Notes: generated by a model not told the origin, from the sequence alone. 64,000 nt of DNA from Paenibacillus lycopersici (GCF_010119935.1 NZ_CP048209.1:1160001-1224000), one strand, 5' to 3'; counted from the first letter of the stretch, positions 26,366-36,006 are shown. Program-made: numbers and translations.

Positions 26366-27334
26366 ATGGCAATGACATCTCCAGCGGAATCCGGCCAAGA
26401 GGCGGCAATCGCCCGAACGGCGACGCCGAGAAAATCGCTCGCGACCCGGCTGTTCCGGGAGCGCTACGGGTTTCTGCTGCTGCTGCCGGGCCTGGTGTAT
26501 TTCATCTGGTTCCGCTATGTCCCGATGCTCGGCAACATTATCGCATTCGAGGATTACAGCCCGTTCATCGGCTTTGTTCACAGCGATTGGGTCGGCCTGA
26601 AGCATTTCAAGCGCATCTTCGAGGATGCGGAAGTAATCCGGGTCATCTGGAACACGCTCTGGCTGTCATTCCTTCAGATCGTGTTCGCCTTCCCGGTGCC
26701 GATCATTCTCGCCCTCATGCTGAACGAAGTGCGGAACCAGAAGGTGAAGCGCGTCATTCAGTCGGTCGTCTATTTGCCGCACTTCCTCTCGTGGGTCGTC
26801 GTGGCCGGCATCGTGACGATCTTCCTGAAGACGGAGGGGATCGTCAACAAGCTGCTGCACCTCGGCTTCGGCACGGAAGCGATTCCGTTCCTGCAGCAGC
26901 CGGGATGGTTCATGCCGCTTATCGTGCTGGAGGTCATCTGGAAGGAAGCGGGCTGGGGCACGATCATCTTCCTCGCGTCGTTGTCCGGCGTCAATCCGAC
27001 GCTCTACGAAGCGGCCATCGTGGACGGAGCGAGCAGATGGCGCCAGATCTGGCATATTACGCTTCCGGCCATTCGCGGCACGATCGTCATCCTGCTGATT
27101 CTGCGGCTGGGCAGCGTGCTCGACTCCGGGTTTACGCAAATTTTCCTCATGCTCAATCCGTTCACGATGAAAGTCGGGAACGTGCTCGACACCTTCGTAT
27201 ATTTCAAAGGCATCCAGCAGTCGGATTTCAGCTTCGGCACGGCTGTCGGCTTGTTTAAAGGCGTCGTCGGACTCGTCCTCATCGTCGGCGCGAACCGGGT
27301 GGCCAAGAAGTTCGGCGAGGATGGCGTATTCTAA
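26366..27334 (+). CDS. Sugar ABC importer permease 2A, LplB-like
   Basis: 322 residues, six membrane helices, EAA loop EAAIVDGASRWRQIWHITLP. It resembles the permease at 6250 throughout, including YVPMLGNIIAFEDYSPF in the first loop. The ATG at 26366 has AAGGAGGCGA upstream. With the genes at 27355 and 28306 it forms the second importer; again no ATPase is encoded nearby. Confidence 0.9.
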   Translation: MAMTSPAESGQEAAIARTATPRKSLATRLFRERYGFLLLLPGLVYFIWFRYVPMLGNIIAFEDYSPFIGFVHSDWVGLKHFKRIFEDAEVIRVIWNTLWLSFLQIVFAFPVPIILALMLNEVRNQKVKRVIQSVVYLPHFLSWVVVAGIVTIFLKTEGIVNKLLHLGFGTEAIPFLQQPGWFMPLIVLEVIWKEAGWGTIIFLASLSGVNPTLYEAAIVDGASRWRQIWHITLPAIRGTIVILLILRLGSVLDSGFTQIFLMLNPFTMKVGNVLDTFVYFKGIQQSDFSFGTAVGLFKGVVGLVLIVGANRVAKKFGEDGVF

Positions 27335-27354
27335 ATGGGGGGAGCGAGGAAGCA

Positions 27355-28242
27355 ATGCCGATCAAACGCACGTTGTCGGAACGCGCGGCCGATATCATCA
27401 ACGTGATCCTGCTGCTGCTGCTGGCGTTCGTAATGGTGTTTCCGTTCTATTACATTACCGCGGTATCGTTCTCTTCCTACGAGGAGTTCGTGCAGACCGA
27501 GCTGCTGTTGTTCCCGAAGCATTGGGTGCTGGACGCGTACCGGTTCATCTTCGATTCCAAAGAGTTCATCCGCTCCATCGGCGTGACCGTCTACATTACG
27601 ATCGTCGGCTCCGTCGTAAGCCTGTTCCTTACCGCCACGATGGCGTTCGCCATGACCCGCAGGCTGTGGGGGCAGCGGTTCTACTTATTCCTGGTCCTGT
27701 TTACCTTCATCTTCGGCGCGGGCATGATTCCGACGTATCTGATCGTCAAGGCGACCGGTCTCATCGACTCCTATTGGTCGCTCATCATCCCGGATGCCAT
27801 CAGCTCCTTCAACCTGATCGTCATGCGGCAGTTCTTCCTGAGCATCCCGGAGGAGCTGAACGAAGCGGCCGTCATCGACGGCGCGAACGATTTGCAAATT
27901 TTCGCCCGCATCATTCTTCCCCTCTCCAAGCCGGCTCTGGCCGCCTTCGGCTTGTTCTATGCCGTCGGCCAATGGAACACGTACTTCAACGCGATCCTGT
28001 ACTTGAACGATCCGGCCAAATGGACGGTGCAGGTCATCCTGCGGCAAATCGTCATTCTCGACGACGCCACCAACACGCTCGCCTCCGCCGCCCGCGACGC
28101 CGCGCAGTCCGCACATCTGCCGCCGCCGGAGACGATCGGCATGGCCGCCATTATTTTAGCGACGGTGCCGATTCTGATCGTGTATCCGTTTCTGCAAAAG
28201 CATTTTGCCAAGGGGGTGATGCTGGGTTCGGTAAAAGGGTAA
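27355..28242 (+). CDS. Sugar ABC importer permease 2B, LplC/YtcP-like
   Basis: 295 residues, the same length as its paralogue at 7234, with EAAVIDGANDLQIFARIILP as EAA loop and the end FLQKHFAKGVMLGSVKG. It starts 20 bp after the first permease with GGGGGAGCGAGGA upstream. Membrane half of importer 2. Confidence 0.9.
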   Translation: MPIKRTLSERAADIINVILLLLLAFVMVFPFYYITAVSFSSYEEFVQTELLLFPKHWVLDAYRFIFDSKEFIRSIGVTVYITIVGSVVSLFLTATMAFAMTRRLWGQRFYLFLVLFTFIFGAGMIPTYLIVKATGLIDSYWSLIIPDAISSFNLIVMRQFFLSIPEELNEAAVIDGANDLQIFARIILPLSKPALAAFGLFYAVGQWNTYFNAILYLNDPAKWTVQVILRQIVILDDATNTLASAARDAAQSAHLPPPETIGMAAIILATVPILIVYPFLQKHFAKGVMLGSVKG

Positions 28243-28305
28243 GCGGCAAGTCGGCTTTCGCGTGCAGTTTCGGCAAACCTTAAAGACGATTGGGAGGGGT
28301 TAAGC

Positions 28306-30033
28306 ATGAGCACGAAGAAAATCGCGACGCTGACTGCGTCGGGAACGAAGAGATTCGCAACGCCGACTGCGTCGAGAACGAAGCGGTTCACAACGCTGAT
28401 CGCGGCCGTATGTCTCGTCGCCGGACTGGCCGGATGCGGCGGTTCGAACGGCAGCAAGAACGACACGGCGAATTCGACGCCAACGACCGATTCCGGCAAC
28501 ACCAACAGCGGCAATGCGCAGGCTCCGGCAACGACGGACAACCAGGGCGATGCCAAGGCGGATAATCAACCTGCCGCCGCTGCGAACAAGAAGCTCGAAA
28601 TTTCCACCATCCAGGGCACATGGGCCAGTCCGCTTCCGGACCCGAACGGGAACGGCGCCAAGATGATCGACGAGAAGTTCAACATCGACCTCAAGTCGCA
28701 ATTCGTGCCGTACGACGAATACGGCAACAAGCTGCCGGTCGTCATGGCGGCCGGCGATCTGCCGGACATGATCGGGATGGAAGGCGTCGACGCCAACTTC
28801 GTCAAATGGGCGAAGCAGGGCGCGTTCCTTCCGCTGAACGACTACATCGACAAGTACGAGGCCATCAAGAGCATTCCGAAGAACGTCTGGGACGCCGTGA
28901 CCGTCGACGGCAAGATCTATGGCATTCCGAACTATTTCCCGTCCAAATACGGCAAGAAGCCGATCATCCGCAAAGACTGGCTCGACAATCTCGGCCTGTC
29001 GATGCCGACGACCTACGACGAGCTGGAGAAAGTGGCGATCGCCTTCACGAACGACGATCCGGATAAGAACGGCAAGAAGGATACGCTCGGCTTAGGCCTC
29101 GCCAAGTCGATCGTCTACGGCGCATGGATGGGCGCGGGCTGGGACAGCGGCTGGTATAACAAGAACGACAAAGGCCAGCTTATTCCGGGCAATATCTCCG
29201 ACGGCTTCAAGCAGCAGGTCACGGTGCTCCACGATCTGTATAAGGCCGGGGCGATCAGCAAGGACTGGGCCGTCACCAAGTCGACGGACGTCCGCAAAGA
29301 CTTCTTCGCAGGCAAGATCGGCATCTTCTACGAGCAGCCGTACGATATCTCGGAGACCCGCTTCAAGCAGCTGAAGGAAGCGAATCCGACGGCCGAGCTC
29401 GCGGTCATTCCGCCGTTCGTGCAGGACGACGGCCAGCAGGGCTTCACCGGCCTGCCGGGCTATTACGAGCTGCACAGCCTGAACGCGAAGCTGAAGAACG
29501 ACCCGGACAAAATCGACCGTATTCTGTCCATCATCAACTACTTCATGACGTTCATCCCGACCGATCAGCGCAACGATCAGAACGCGGACTACGACTGGCA
29601 GAACGGCGGCGTCGGCAAAGGCTACACCATGCAGAACGGCGTAGCTATCGGCATCGACGGCGCAAGCAGCGAAATGCCGACGACGTATTTCGGCGTCCGC
29701 TACTGGGCGCCGACGGACGAGGACACGCAGCCGGCGACGGTGCTGCAGGATCCGTTCACCAAAAGCTTCGTTCAATCGGCGGTCGATCTGCTGAAGAACA
29801 CGAAGACGTACCTCGATCCGGTCAACCGCATCCATTCGGACCTGATGTTCGCGAACATCTCGGAGCTGGATCAGGGGATCGCCGACCATCAGACCCGGAT
29901 GATCGTGGGCCAGGAGCCGATCTCCGACTGGGATAAGATGGTCAAGGAATATTTGAGCAAGGGCGGCCAGGCGATCATCGACCAGGTCAACCAGCTGCTG
30001 GACGAGAACGGGATCGTCGGCGAATGGAAATAA
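28306..30033 (+). CDS. Extracellular sugar-binding lipoprotein of importer 2
   Basis: 575 residues. Lipobox LAGC (Cys44), then a long Asn/Thr/Ser/Gly/Ala linker and the large solute-binding fold. It shares long near-identical segments with the protein at 8160, for example KWAKQGAFLPLNDYIDKY and WDAV-VDGKIYGIP. The positively charged part before the membrane stretch is unusually long because a 33-bp DNA unit (28333-28365) is duplicated in frame (28366-28398). GGGAGGGG precedes the ATG. It captures the substrate of permeases 26366/27355. Confidence 0.9.
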   Translation: MSTKKIATLTASGTKRFATPTASRTKRFTTLIAAVCLVAGLAGCGGSNGSKNDTANSTPTTDSGNTNSGNAQAPATTDNQGDAKADNQPAAAANKKLEISTIQGTWASPLPDPNGNGAKMIDEKFNIDLKSQFVPYDEYGNKLPVVMAAGDLPDMIGMEGVDANFVKWAKQGAFLPLNDYIDKYEAIKSIPKNVWDAVTVDGKIYGIPNYFPSKYGKKPIIRKDWLDNLGLSMPTTYDELEKVAIAFTNDDPDKNGKKDTLGLGLAKSIVYGAWMGAGWDSGWYNKNDKGQLIPGNISDGFKQQVTVLHDLYKAGAISKDWAVTKSTDVRKDFFAGKIGIFYEQPYDISETRFKQLKEANPTAELAVIPPFVQDDGQQGFTGLPGYYELHSLNAKLKNDPDKIDRILSIINYFMTFIPTDQRNDQNADYDWQNGGVGKGYTMQNGVAIGIDGASSEMPTTYFGVRYWAPTDEDTQPATVLQDPFTKSFVQSAVDLLKNTKTYLDPVNRIHSDLMFANISELDQGIADHQTRMIVGQEPISDWDKMVKEYLSKGGQAIIDQVNQLLDENGIVGEWK

Positions 30034-30053
30034 GCTGCTAGCCGGGAGAGGGA

Positions 30054-30087
30054 GAGGGAGAGAGGCGACGATCTCCCTCTTTCTTTT
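30054..30087 (+). terminator. Terminator-like hairpin after binding protein 2
   Basis: GAGGGAGA (30054-30061) pairs with TCTCCCTC (30072-30079), followed by TTTCTTTT. It probably lowers transcription into the esterase gene. Confidence 0.65.
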
Positions 30088-30178
30088 GCGCCGGAGCGGC
30101 AGCGGAGGGCGAAGCGAGAAGGCGGATCGGGCAAGCAACGAATACAGAACAAGAAGGCAAAGCGAAAGGAGTATGGCT

Positions 30179-32380
30179 ATGCGCACAATCTCCATCCAGG
30201 AAGAGCAGGCGAACCGTAGGCGGGAGTTGACCTATATCGACGACTATCCCGATATCGAGCGGTATCACCGGGATCCGTTCCGCCGGTATCTCGATAGGCT
30301 GAACGCCGATTATTTGGTCGAGCGGAAGACGGCGCTGCGCCAAGTGAACGGCATTGCCGCGGCGCGGGCTTACCGGGAGCAGGTGCGGGAGGCGTTTCGG
30401 GCTTCCGTCGGATCGCTGCCGGAGGACGCCGGCGGGGGCGCGCATGTGACGGGAACGGTGGACCGGGGTAGCTACTTGATCGATAAGGTGCGGATCGAGA
30501 CGACGCCGGGGCTGTTCGCGACCGGGAATTACTATTATCCGAAGCAGAGCGGCGGCCCGCTGCCGGGGCTCCTGCTGCTGTGCGGCCATTCGAATGAAGG
30601 CAAGGCGTATCCCGCGTACGTCTCGTTCTGCGTCGAAGCGGTCATGAACGGCTTCTGCGTGCTTACGTTCGATCCGATCGGGCAGGGCGAGCGGCGGCTG
30701 CCGCGGGCGGGCCAAGGCGCCGCCGGCTCCGATTCCGATATTGACCCGGGCGCAGGCACAGGCTCGGGTTCGGATTCAGGTTCAGGTTCGGGTTCGGGTT
30801 CGGGTTCGGGGGAGTGGCTGGATCCGGTCGACGCGCATTGCTTCCTGGATCAGAAGCTTAGTCTGCTCGGCGAGCATCTCGGCGCTTACATGATGCGCGA
30901 CAGCATCGCCGCGCTGACGTATTTGATCGGCCGGCCGGAGGTGGACGGCGCGCGCGTCGGCGTCACCGGCAATTCCGGCGGCGGCACGCTGTCGGCGTAT
31001 ATGGGGGCGTACGACGACCGGGTGAAGGCGGTCGCTCCGTGCTGCTATATTACGGAGCTGCGCTCGCTGCTGTACCGCATCATGGCGCAGGACGCGGAGC
31101 AGTGCTTGCCCGGTTTCATGCAGCGCGGGCTCGATCACGGCGATCTCGTGACGGCGGCCGCGCCGAAACCGTACCATATCGGCTGCGCCATGTTCGATTT
31201 CTTCCCGATCGACGGCGTGCGCGACGCGTTCATCGAAGCGAAGAAGCTGTACCGGCTGCTGGGCGCGGAGGAGCACCTGGAGCTCCATGCGGTCATGAAG
31301 GGGCACGGCTTCTGGCAGGAGATGCGGGAGCAGGCGCTCCGCTTCTTCTGCCGCGCCTTCGGGGTCGAATTCGTCGCGGAGAAGGGGATCGATTACGAGC
31401 GTCTGCCTTCGGAGACGGAGCTGCTATGCGGTTCGGCGGCCGGGGCAGGCATGAGCGACGGAACGGCCGGTTCCTGCGCCGTCGGCGGCTCGCTGACGGA
31501 CTTGATCCGGGAGCGGCTGCGGGTGATGTCGGCAGGGCGAGGGCTGGAGCAACGGGAAGAGCGGGAGCATGGGCAAGATCATGAGCAAGGGCAAGGTCAA
31601 GTGCACGAGCTATGGCAAGAGCGGGGGAGAGGTCAAGAACACGAGCAAGAGCGGGAGCGCGAACAAGCGGGCGTTCGCGAGCGACTGCGCGCCTTGCTGC
31701 AGATGGGGCCGGACGAGGAGCTGCCGCCCTCGCCGCTGATGACGGCTGACGACGGCAGCGTTACGTACGAGGCCGAAGAAGGCATGGTCATAATTGGAAC
31801 CTGCCGCTGGTTTACGGATCGCAAGGAGGCGAAGCGCATCTGCGTGGCCATCGGCGGCATGGAGAATGCGGAACTCGAGCGGTTTCGGGAGCGCGGCTTC
31901 GACGCCGTGCTAGCAATCCATCCGCGAGGCACCGGCCCGGCGGCGCTTGCGCCGGACTGCACCTTCGGCATGTTCGATCCGGAGACGGCGAGCGGCTACA
32001 ACGTCCGCATGCTGGGCCGGTCGCTGCAGGGAATGCGGGTGACGGACGCGCTCGCCGCCGTGCGCGGCATGCGGCGAACGCCTGGCTGGGAGCATGCGGA
32101 AGTAACGCTCTTCGGACAGGAGGAGCATGCCCTGACCGCGCTGTACGCGGCCGTGCTGAGCGGCACGGTTCGCCTGCATGCGGCAGGCTTGCTCACAAGC
32201 TTCCGCGACTTCGCGGAAGCGGAGGAACACTGCTATTCGGCAGGCATAATCGTTCCCGGACTTCTGCTTGCCTTCGACATTCCCGAGCTGCTGGATGCCT
32301 TGCCGCCGGGGAGCGCCGTCGTCGGGAGCCGGATCGACCCTATGAAACGGCCTGCATGTCCACGGCATGGAGGAGAATAG
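30179..32380 (+). CDS. Two-domain alpha/beta hydrolase (acetylxylan-esterase-like)
   Basis: 733 residues, no signal peptide. Domain 1 (about 80-400) is an alpha/beta hydrolase with the nucleophile Ser266 in GVTGNSGGG and a likely catalytic His376 in KGHGFW; it resembles cytoplasmic acetyl esterases that deacetylate imported oligosaccharides. Domain 2 (about 520-733) has the same general strand/helix order, but its nucleophile elbow reads LFGQEEH, with no serine, so it appears inactive. Two low-complexity inserts, a Gly-Ser run (about residues 190-220) and a Glu/Gln/Arg/His-rich run (about 455-500), are encoded by short DNA repeats. The second ATG (30179) has the correct spacing from AAAGGAG. 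Fourth gene after the importer-2 isomerase. Confidence 0.65.
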   Translation: MRTISIQEEQANRRRELTYIDDYPDIERYHRDPFRRYLDRLNADYLVERKTALRQVNGIAAARAYREQVREAFRASVGSLPEDAGGGAHVTGTVDRGSYLIDKVRIETTPGLFATGNYYYPKQSGGPLPGLLLLCGHSNEGKAYPAYVSFCVEAVMNGFCVLTFDPIGQGERRLPRAGQGAAGSDSDIDPGAGTGSGSDSGSGSGSGSGSGEWLDPVDAHCFLDQKLSLLGEHLGAYMMRDSIAALTYLIGRPEVDGARVGVTGNSGGGTLSAYMGAYDDRVKAVAPCCYITELRSLLYRIMAQDAEQCLPGFMQRGLDHGDLVTAAAPKPYHIGCAMFDFFPIDGVRDAFIEAKKLYRLLGAEEHLELHAVMKGHGFWQEMREQALRFFCRAFGVEFVAEKGIDYERLPSETELLCGSAAGAGMSDGTAGSCAVGGSLTDLIRERLRVMSAGRGLEQREEREHGQDHEQGQGQVHELWQERGRGQEHEQEREREQAGVRERLRALLQMGPDEELPPSPLMTADDGSVTYEAEEGMVIIGTCRWFTDRKEAKRICVAIGGMENAELERFRERGFDAVLAIHPRGTGPAALAPDCTFGMFDPETASGYNVRMLGRSLQGMRVTDALAAVRGMRRTPGWEHAEVTLFGQEEHALTALYAAVLSGTVRLHAAGLLTSFRDFAEAEEHCYSAGIIVPGLLLAFDIPELLDALPPGSAVVGSRIDPMKRPACPRHGGE

Positions 32381-32383
32381 AAC

Positions 32384-33346
32384 ATGACCAGACAACCGCG
32401 GCTGTTAAGCGGCGTCCATGAAGCGATCGGCAATACGCCGATGGTTCATCTATCGCGGCTGACCGCAGGACTGGAAGGGGCGATCTGCGCCAAGCTGGAG
32501 TATTTGAATCCCGGCTTCAGCAAGAAGGACCGGATCGCTTTGCAAATCATCGAAGAAGCCGAACGGGACGGCAGCCTGCAGCCGGGACAGACGGTCGTCG
32601 AGCTGACGAGCGGCAATACGGGCACCGGCCTCGCCATCGTCTGCGCGGTGAAGGGCTATCCGTTCATTGCCGTCATGTCCAAAGGAAATTCGTATGAGCG
32701 CGCTCGCATGATGAAGGCGCTCGGCGCGGAGGTCGTGCTTGTGGACCAGGCTCCGGGCTCGGCTCCCGGCCAAGTGTCGGGCGAGAGCCTCGCGCTGGCG
32801 GAAGCGGAAGCGCGGCGGCACGTTCGCGAGCAAGGCGCTTTCCGCGCCGATCAGTTCGAGCGGCTCGGCAACGTACATGCGCATGAGTACTTCACGGCGA
32901 TGGAGATGTGGGAGCAGACGAACGGCGAAATCGACGTGTTCGTCGATTTCGCCGGAAGCGGCGGCACGTTCGCAGGCTGCGCCAAGGCGCTTCGGCGCTG
33001 CAATCCGGCCATCCGGTGCTATGTCGTCGAGCCCGAGACGGCTCCGTATCTCGCGGGCCGGCAAGTGACGGACCCGAACCACCGCATCCAGGGCGGCGGA
33101 TACGGCATGCGGCTGCCGTTGCTCGATGCGGAAGACGTCACCGATTACTTGACGGTGTCGGACGAGGAGGCGGTTGCGGCGGCAAGGGAGCTGGCCCGCA
33201 GGGAGGGCGTCTTCGCCGGCTTCTCCTCGGGCGCGAACGTCGCCGCGGCGCTGCGGCTGCTCCGCGAGCGGGAGCGCGGCGCCCGGATCGCGCTTACGAT
33301 CAATGACTCGGGGCTCAAGTATCTGAGCACGGACTTGTTCGAGTAG
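32384..33346 (+). CDS. Cysteine-synthase-like PLP enzyme
   Basis: 320 residues of the CysK/beta-synthase fold II family. The PLP lysine is expected in NPGFSKKDRIAL and the phosphate/substrate loop is SGNTGTG; AGSGGTFAG binds the PLP phosphate. Compared with CysK the asparagine loop region matches, but the active-site lead-in reads GFSKKDR instead of GGSVKDR. It starts three bases after the esterase stop with GGAGGAG inside that gene's end, so it is coupled. A free cysteine-synthase role is possible; its place in a glycan operon suggests a beta-elimination or replacement on another substrate, which I cannot specify. Confidence 0.75.
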   Translation: MTRQPRLLSGVHEAIGNTPMVHLSRLTAGLEGAICAKLEYLNPGFSKKDRIALQIIEEAERDGSLQPGQTVVELTSGNTGTGLAIVCAVKGYPFIAVMSKGNSYERARMMKALGAEVVLVDQAPGSAPGQVSGESLALAEAEARRHVREQGAFRADQFERLGNVHAHEYFTAMEMWEQTNGEIDVFVDFAGSGGTFAGCAKALRRCNPAIRCYVVEPETAPYLAGRQVTDPNHRIQGGGYGMRLPLLDAEDVTDYLTVSDEEAVAAARELARREGVFAGFSSGANVAAALRLLRERERGARIALTINDSGLKYLSTDLFE

Positions 33347-33750
33347 CTGCCGGGAGCATTCATACTCGGTACGGCAGCGGACGAGGCCGGATGGTACTGC
33401 GTACGAAGCTGGCACATGGGTCGGGGCAAGGGAAGTAAGCTAGCCCCGAGCCGGCCTTTCCCGGCGCTCCCCGTGCGCCCTTGCCTCTAGGCGCGTTGCC
33501 CGCCCCTGCCCTAGGCGCGTTGCCCGCCCCTGCCCTAGGCGCGTTGCCCGCCCCTGCCCTAGGCGCGTTGCCCGCCCCTGCCCTAGGCGCGTTGCCGCCC
33601 CTGCCTTAGGCGCATTGCCCGTCTCTGCCCTAGGCGCGTTGCCCGATCTTGCTCCTAGGCGCATTGCCCGCCCCTGCTCTAGGCGCGTTGCCCGATCTTG
33701 CGCCTAGGCGCATTGCCCGCCCCTGCCCTAGGCCCGCTGCGCACTCGCCT
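33347..33750. other. Convergent intergenic region filled by 24-bp array
   Basis: Lies between the converging stops of the PLP enzyme and the AraC regulator. From about 33478 to the regulator stop it consists of the 24-bp array; no gene and no convincing terminator are visible. Confidence 0.8.
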
Positions 33751-33773
33751 CTAGGCCCGTTGCTCGACCTTGC
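33478..33773 (-). repeat. 24-bp tandem array seeded by regulator stop codon
   Basis: About eleven units of the type GCCCTAGGCGCGTTGCCCGCCCCT. The rightmost unit (33750-33773) is the final coding segment and TAG stop of the minus-strand regulator. A unit reading TCTAGGCGCGTTGCCCGATCTT differs from the gene end in three of 22 bases. Every unit keeps the CCTAGG or CTAGG core. Confidence 0.85.
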
Positions 33774-36006
33774 GGAACTCGCTTGGCGTCACGCCGGTGA
33801 ACTTCTTGAACATCCGGTTGAACGAGTTAATGTTCTGGTAGCCGACGCGGGCGGCGGCGTCCTGGATTTTGACGTCCGAGCAGGAGAGCAGCTCCTTCGC
33901 CCGGCTTACCCGGATCAGATTGACGTAATCGACGAAGTACGTGCCCGTCTTTTCTTTGAAATACGTGGACAAGTAGCTGCGCGTGATGTTCAGCTTGTCG
34001 GCCATCATATCGAGCGTAATGTCATGGGCGTAGTGCTGCTCCAGATAGTCGAAGACGAAGCTCGTAATATGATCCTTCTTCTCTTTCTTGCTTCGGACGA
34101 GATTCATCAGCCGCGGCAGCCATTCCTCGAACAGCCGCTCCAGTTCCTCGAACGCGTGGCAGTGCTGCAGCTCCGTCTGCATCGTCTGAATCAGTTCGCA
34201 ATCGAGCTGGTTGACGACGAGCGCCCGTTTGGCCCGGTCGGCGAGATAATTCGCGAAGCCTTTCACTTCATGATCGGTCGCCTCTTTCTTGCGGAGCGCC
34301 GCAAGCTCGCGTTTCACGAACTGCATGATTTGCGGTTCGTTGCCGTTGGTCAGGCTGGCGTTGAGCTCTTCCTCCTGGGCAGGCATCAAATAATAATTAG
34401 CCGGCTTCGCGCCGCTGATTACCCGCAAGATCTGATTCGTGCCGTTGAATTTCCGCAAGTGCAGCATCGATTTGGCCTGCTCGAACGACAGCTTGAACTC
34501 ATCCGGGTGCTCGTAATGCCCGCTGATCGCCATCGTGGAGAAGCAATAGGCGAGATCCAGCTCCAGCACGTTCTTGATCCCTTCGAGCGTCTCATCCAAA
34601 TCGGGCCCGGCATCGTCGGCGTAGATCACGGCGAGCAGCTGGTCGCTTTCCAATTGGAGCGTGAGCGATTCCGGATAGTTCTCGGTCAGCACGTTGTTGA
34701 TGTAATCCCGAATGAAATTGGTCGCGCGTTCCTCGTCGCCGATCTCTTCGAGCAGCCGCGGCCGGAACGTCAGCTTGAACAGCACGACCCGGTACGGCTG
34801 ATTGCTCTTGATGAGATCCTTCAAGTAGCCGGCGCTGCTGCGGATGTTCTTCAGCTGGTTGATGTACGCGTAATGGCGAAGCAGCGAGTTGCGGTGCTCC
34901 AAATCCTGATTGATGTCCATATTGGAGTCGAGCAGATGGCGCACCTTCTCCTGGATGATCGCGAATTCCTTGATGGCGCTTTGCTTCCGCCACGGTGAGC
35001 CTGTCGTCAAGAGCTGAATCGCCTTCACGAGCTGCTTGACCGGACGGCGCAGCCGCAGACTGAACAGGAACGATGCCAGCAGGCTGAGCAGGATGGCAAG
35101 CGCGAGCAGCAGGACGAAGGTGATGTTCCATTTCATCTGCGAGATGTTGTCGTTCGGAATGATATTCACGTACGTCAGCCCGCTCGATGCGCCTTTCTTA
35201 TAGAAATAATAATTGTCGCCCTGCTTCACGAAGCTGGATTGCCCGTCGAACGCCGGAATCGCTTCCGCCTTCTCGCCGCCGCTGGCAAAATAAGACCGCC
35301 GGCTGCTATCCAGGATGTAGAAATCGTTGGTGATCGACTGGTGAAAATCCCGGTACATTTTCTGCGCGTCCGCGAAGGCGATGAAGAGAATCGACGGGTT
35401 GGTCTGGTTCCGGATAATGATCGGGATCAGCTGGCTGGAGCTGGCCAGCTTGTTGGGATCATCGTATTCATAGAATGAGGACGCCGGCAAAATGCGGATG
35501 ACGTACGGACTGTCGAACTGCGATTTCCAGTAATCGTAGGAATAGTCGCTGCTGCCGTAGTAGCGCTTGAACATGACATCGGCGTCGGCGCCGCGCGATT
35601 TCTCGATGGCGACGTTGCTGTCCTGGTAGTAGATGATCATGTTGTCGAGATAGAGCGATTGATTGGTGAGGAAGACCTGCAGCTCGTCGATCAGCTTGCC
35701 GCCGGCGGCGTAATTGAAAACCGGGGTATCGAGCGCGGCGACGCGGTCGTTCATGGAGAAGGATAGGACGGAATTTTCGATCTGCTTGATTTTGGCTTCG
35801 TAATTGTCGCTGGTGTCCTTCAGGTTGAGATTGTTGTAGGTGATGACTTCTTCTCGGACGTGGCCGCGATAGAAGAAGACCGAGTACAGGATGAAGGATA
35901 CGAGCAGCACGACGATGGTCATATAGCTGAGCAGAAGCCAGAAGAATAGGGGAGGCGACTTGAGGCGGGCGTAAGGGACGACGAGCAGAGACACGATTCG
36001 ATTCAT
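33751..36006 (-). CDS. Membrane-anchored AraC-type regulator (YtdP-like)
   Basis: 751 residues. Membrane segments at about 20-45 and about 290-315 bracket a large extracellular sensor region, followed by HAMP-like and middle regions and two AraC helix-turn-helix motifs at the C-terminus (NITRSYLSTYFKEKTGTYF, then GYQNINSFNRMFKKFTGVTP). It therefore combines sensing and DNA binding in one chain without phosphotransfer. The ATG at 36006 has AAAGGG upstream; an in-frame GTG or ATG further up has no better site. It converges on the importer-2 operon and is the best candidate for its regulator. Its terminal codons are the unit of the 24-bp array. Confidence 0.85.
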   Translation of the reverse strand: MNRIVSLLVVPYARLKSPPLFFWLLLSYMTIVVLLVSFILYSVFFYRGHVREEVITYNNLNLKDTSDNYEAKIKQIENSVLSFSMNDRVAALDTPVFNYAAGGKLIDELQVFLTNQSLYLDNMIIYYQDSNVAIEKSRGADADVMFKRYYGSSDYSYDYWKSQFDSPYVIRILPASSFYEYDDPNKLASSSQLIPIIIRNQTNPSILFIAFADAQKMYRDFHQSITNDFYILDSSRRSYFASGGEKAEAIPAFDGQSSFVKQGDNYYFYKKGASSGLTYVNIIPNDNISQMKWNITFVLLLALAILLSLLASFLFSLRLRRPVKQLVKAIQLLTTGSPWRKQSAIKEFAIIQEKVRHLLDSNMDINQDLEHRNSLLRHYAYINQLKNIRSSAGYLKDLIKSNQPYRVVLFKLTFRPRLLEEIGDEERATNFIRDYINNVLTENYPESLTLQLESDQLLAVIYADDAGPDLDETLEGIKNVLELDLAYCFSTMAISGHYEHPDEFKLSFEQAKSMLHLRKFNGTNQILRVISGAKPANYYLMPAQEEELNASLTNGNEPQIMQFVKRELAALRKKEATDHEVKGFANYLADRAKRALVVNQLDCELIQTMQTELQHCHAFEELERLFEEWLPRLMNLVRSKKEKKDHITSFVFDYLEQHYAHDITLDMMADKLNITRSYLSTYFKEKTGTYFVDYVNLIRVSRAKELLSCSDVKIQDAAARVGYQNINSFNRMFKKFTGVTPSEFRKVEQRA

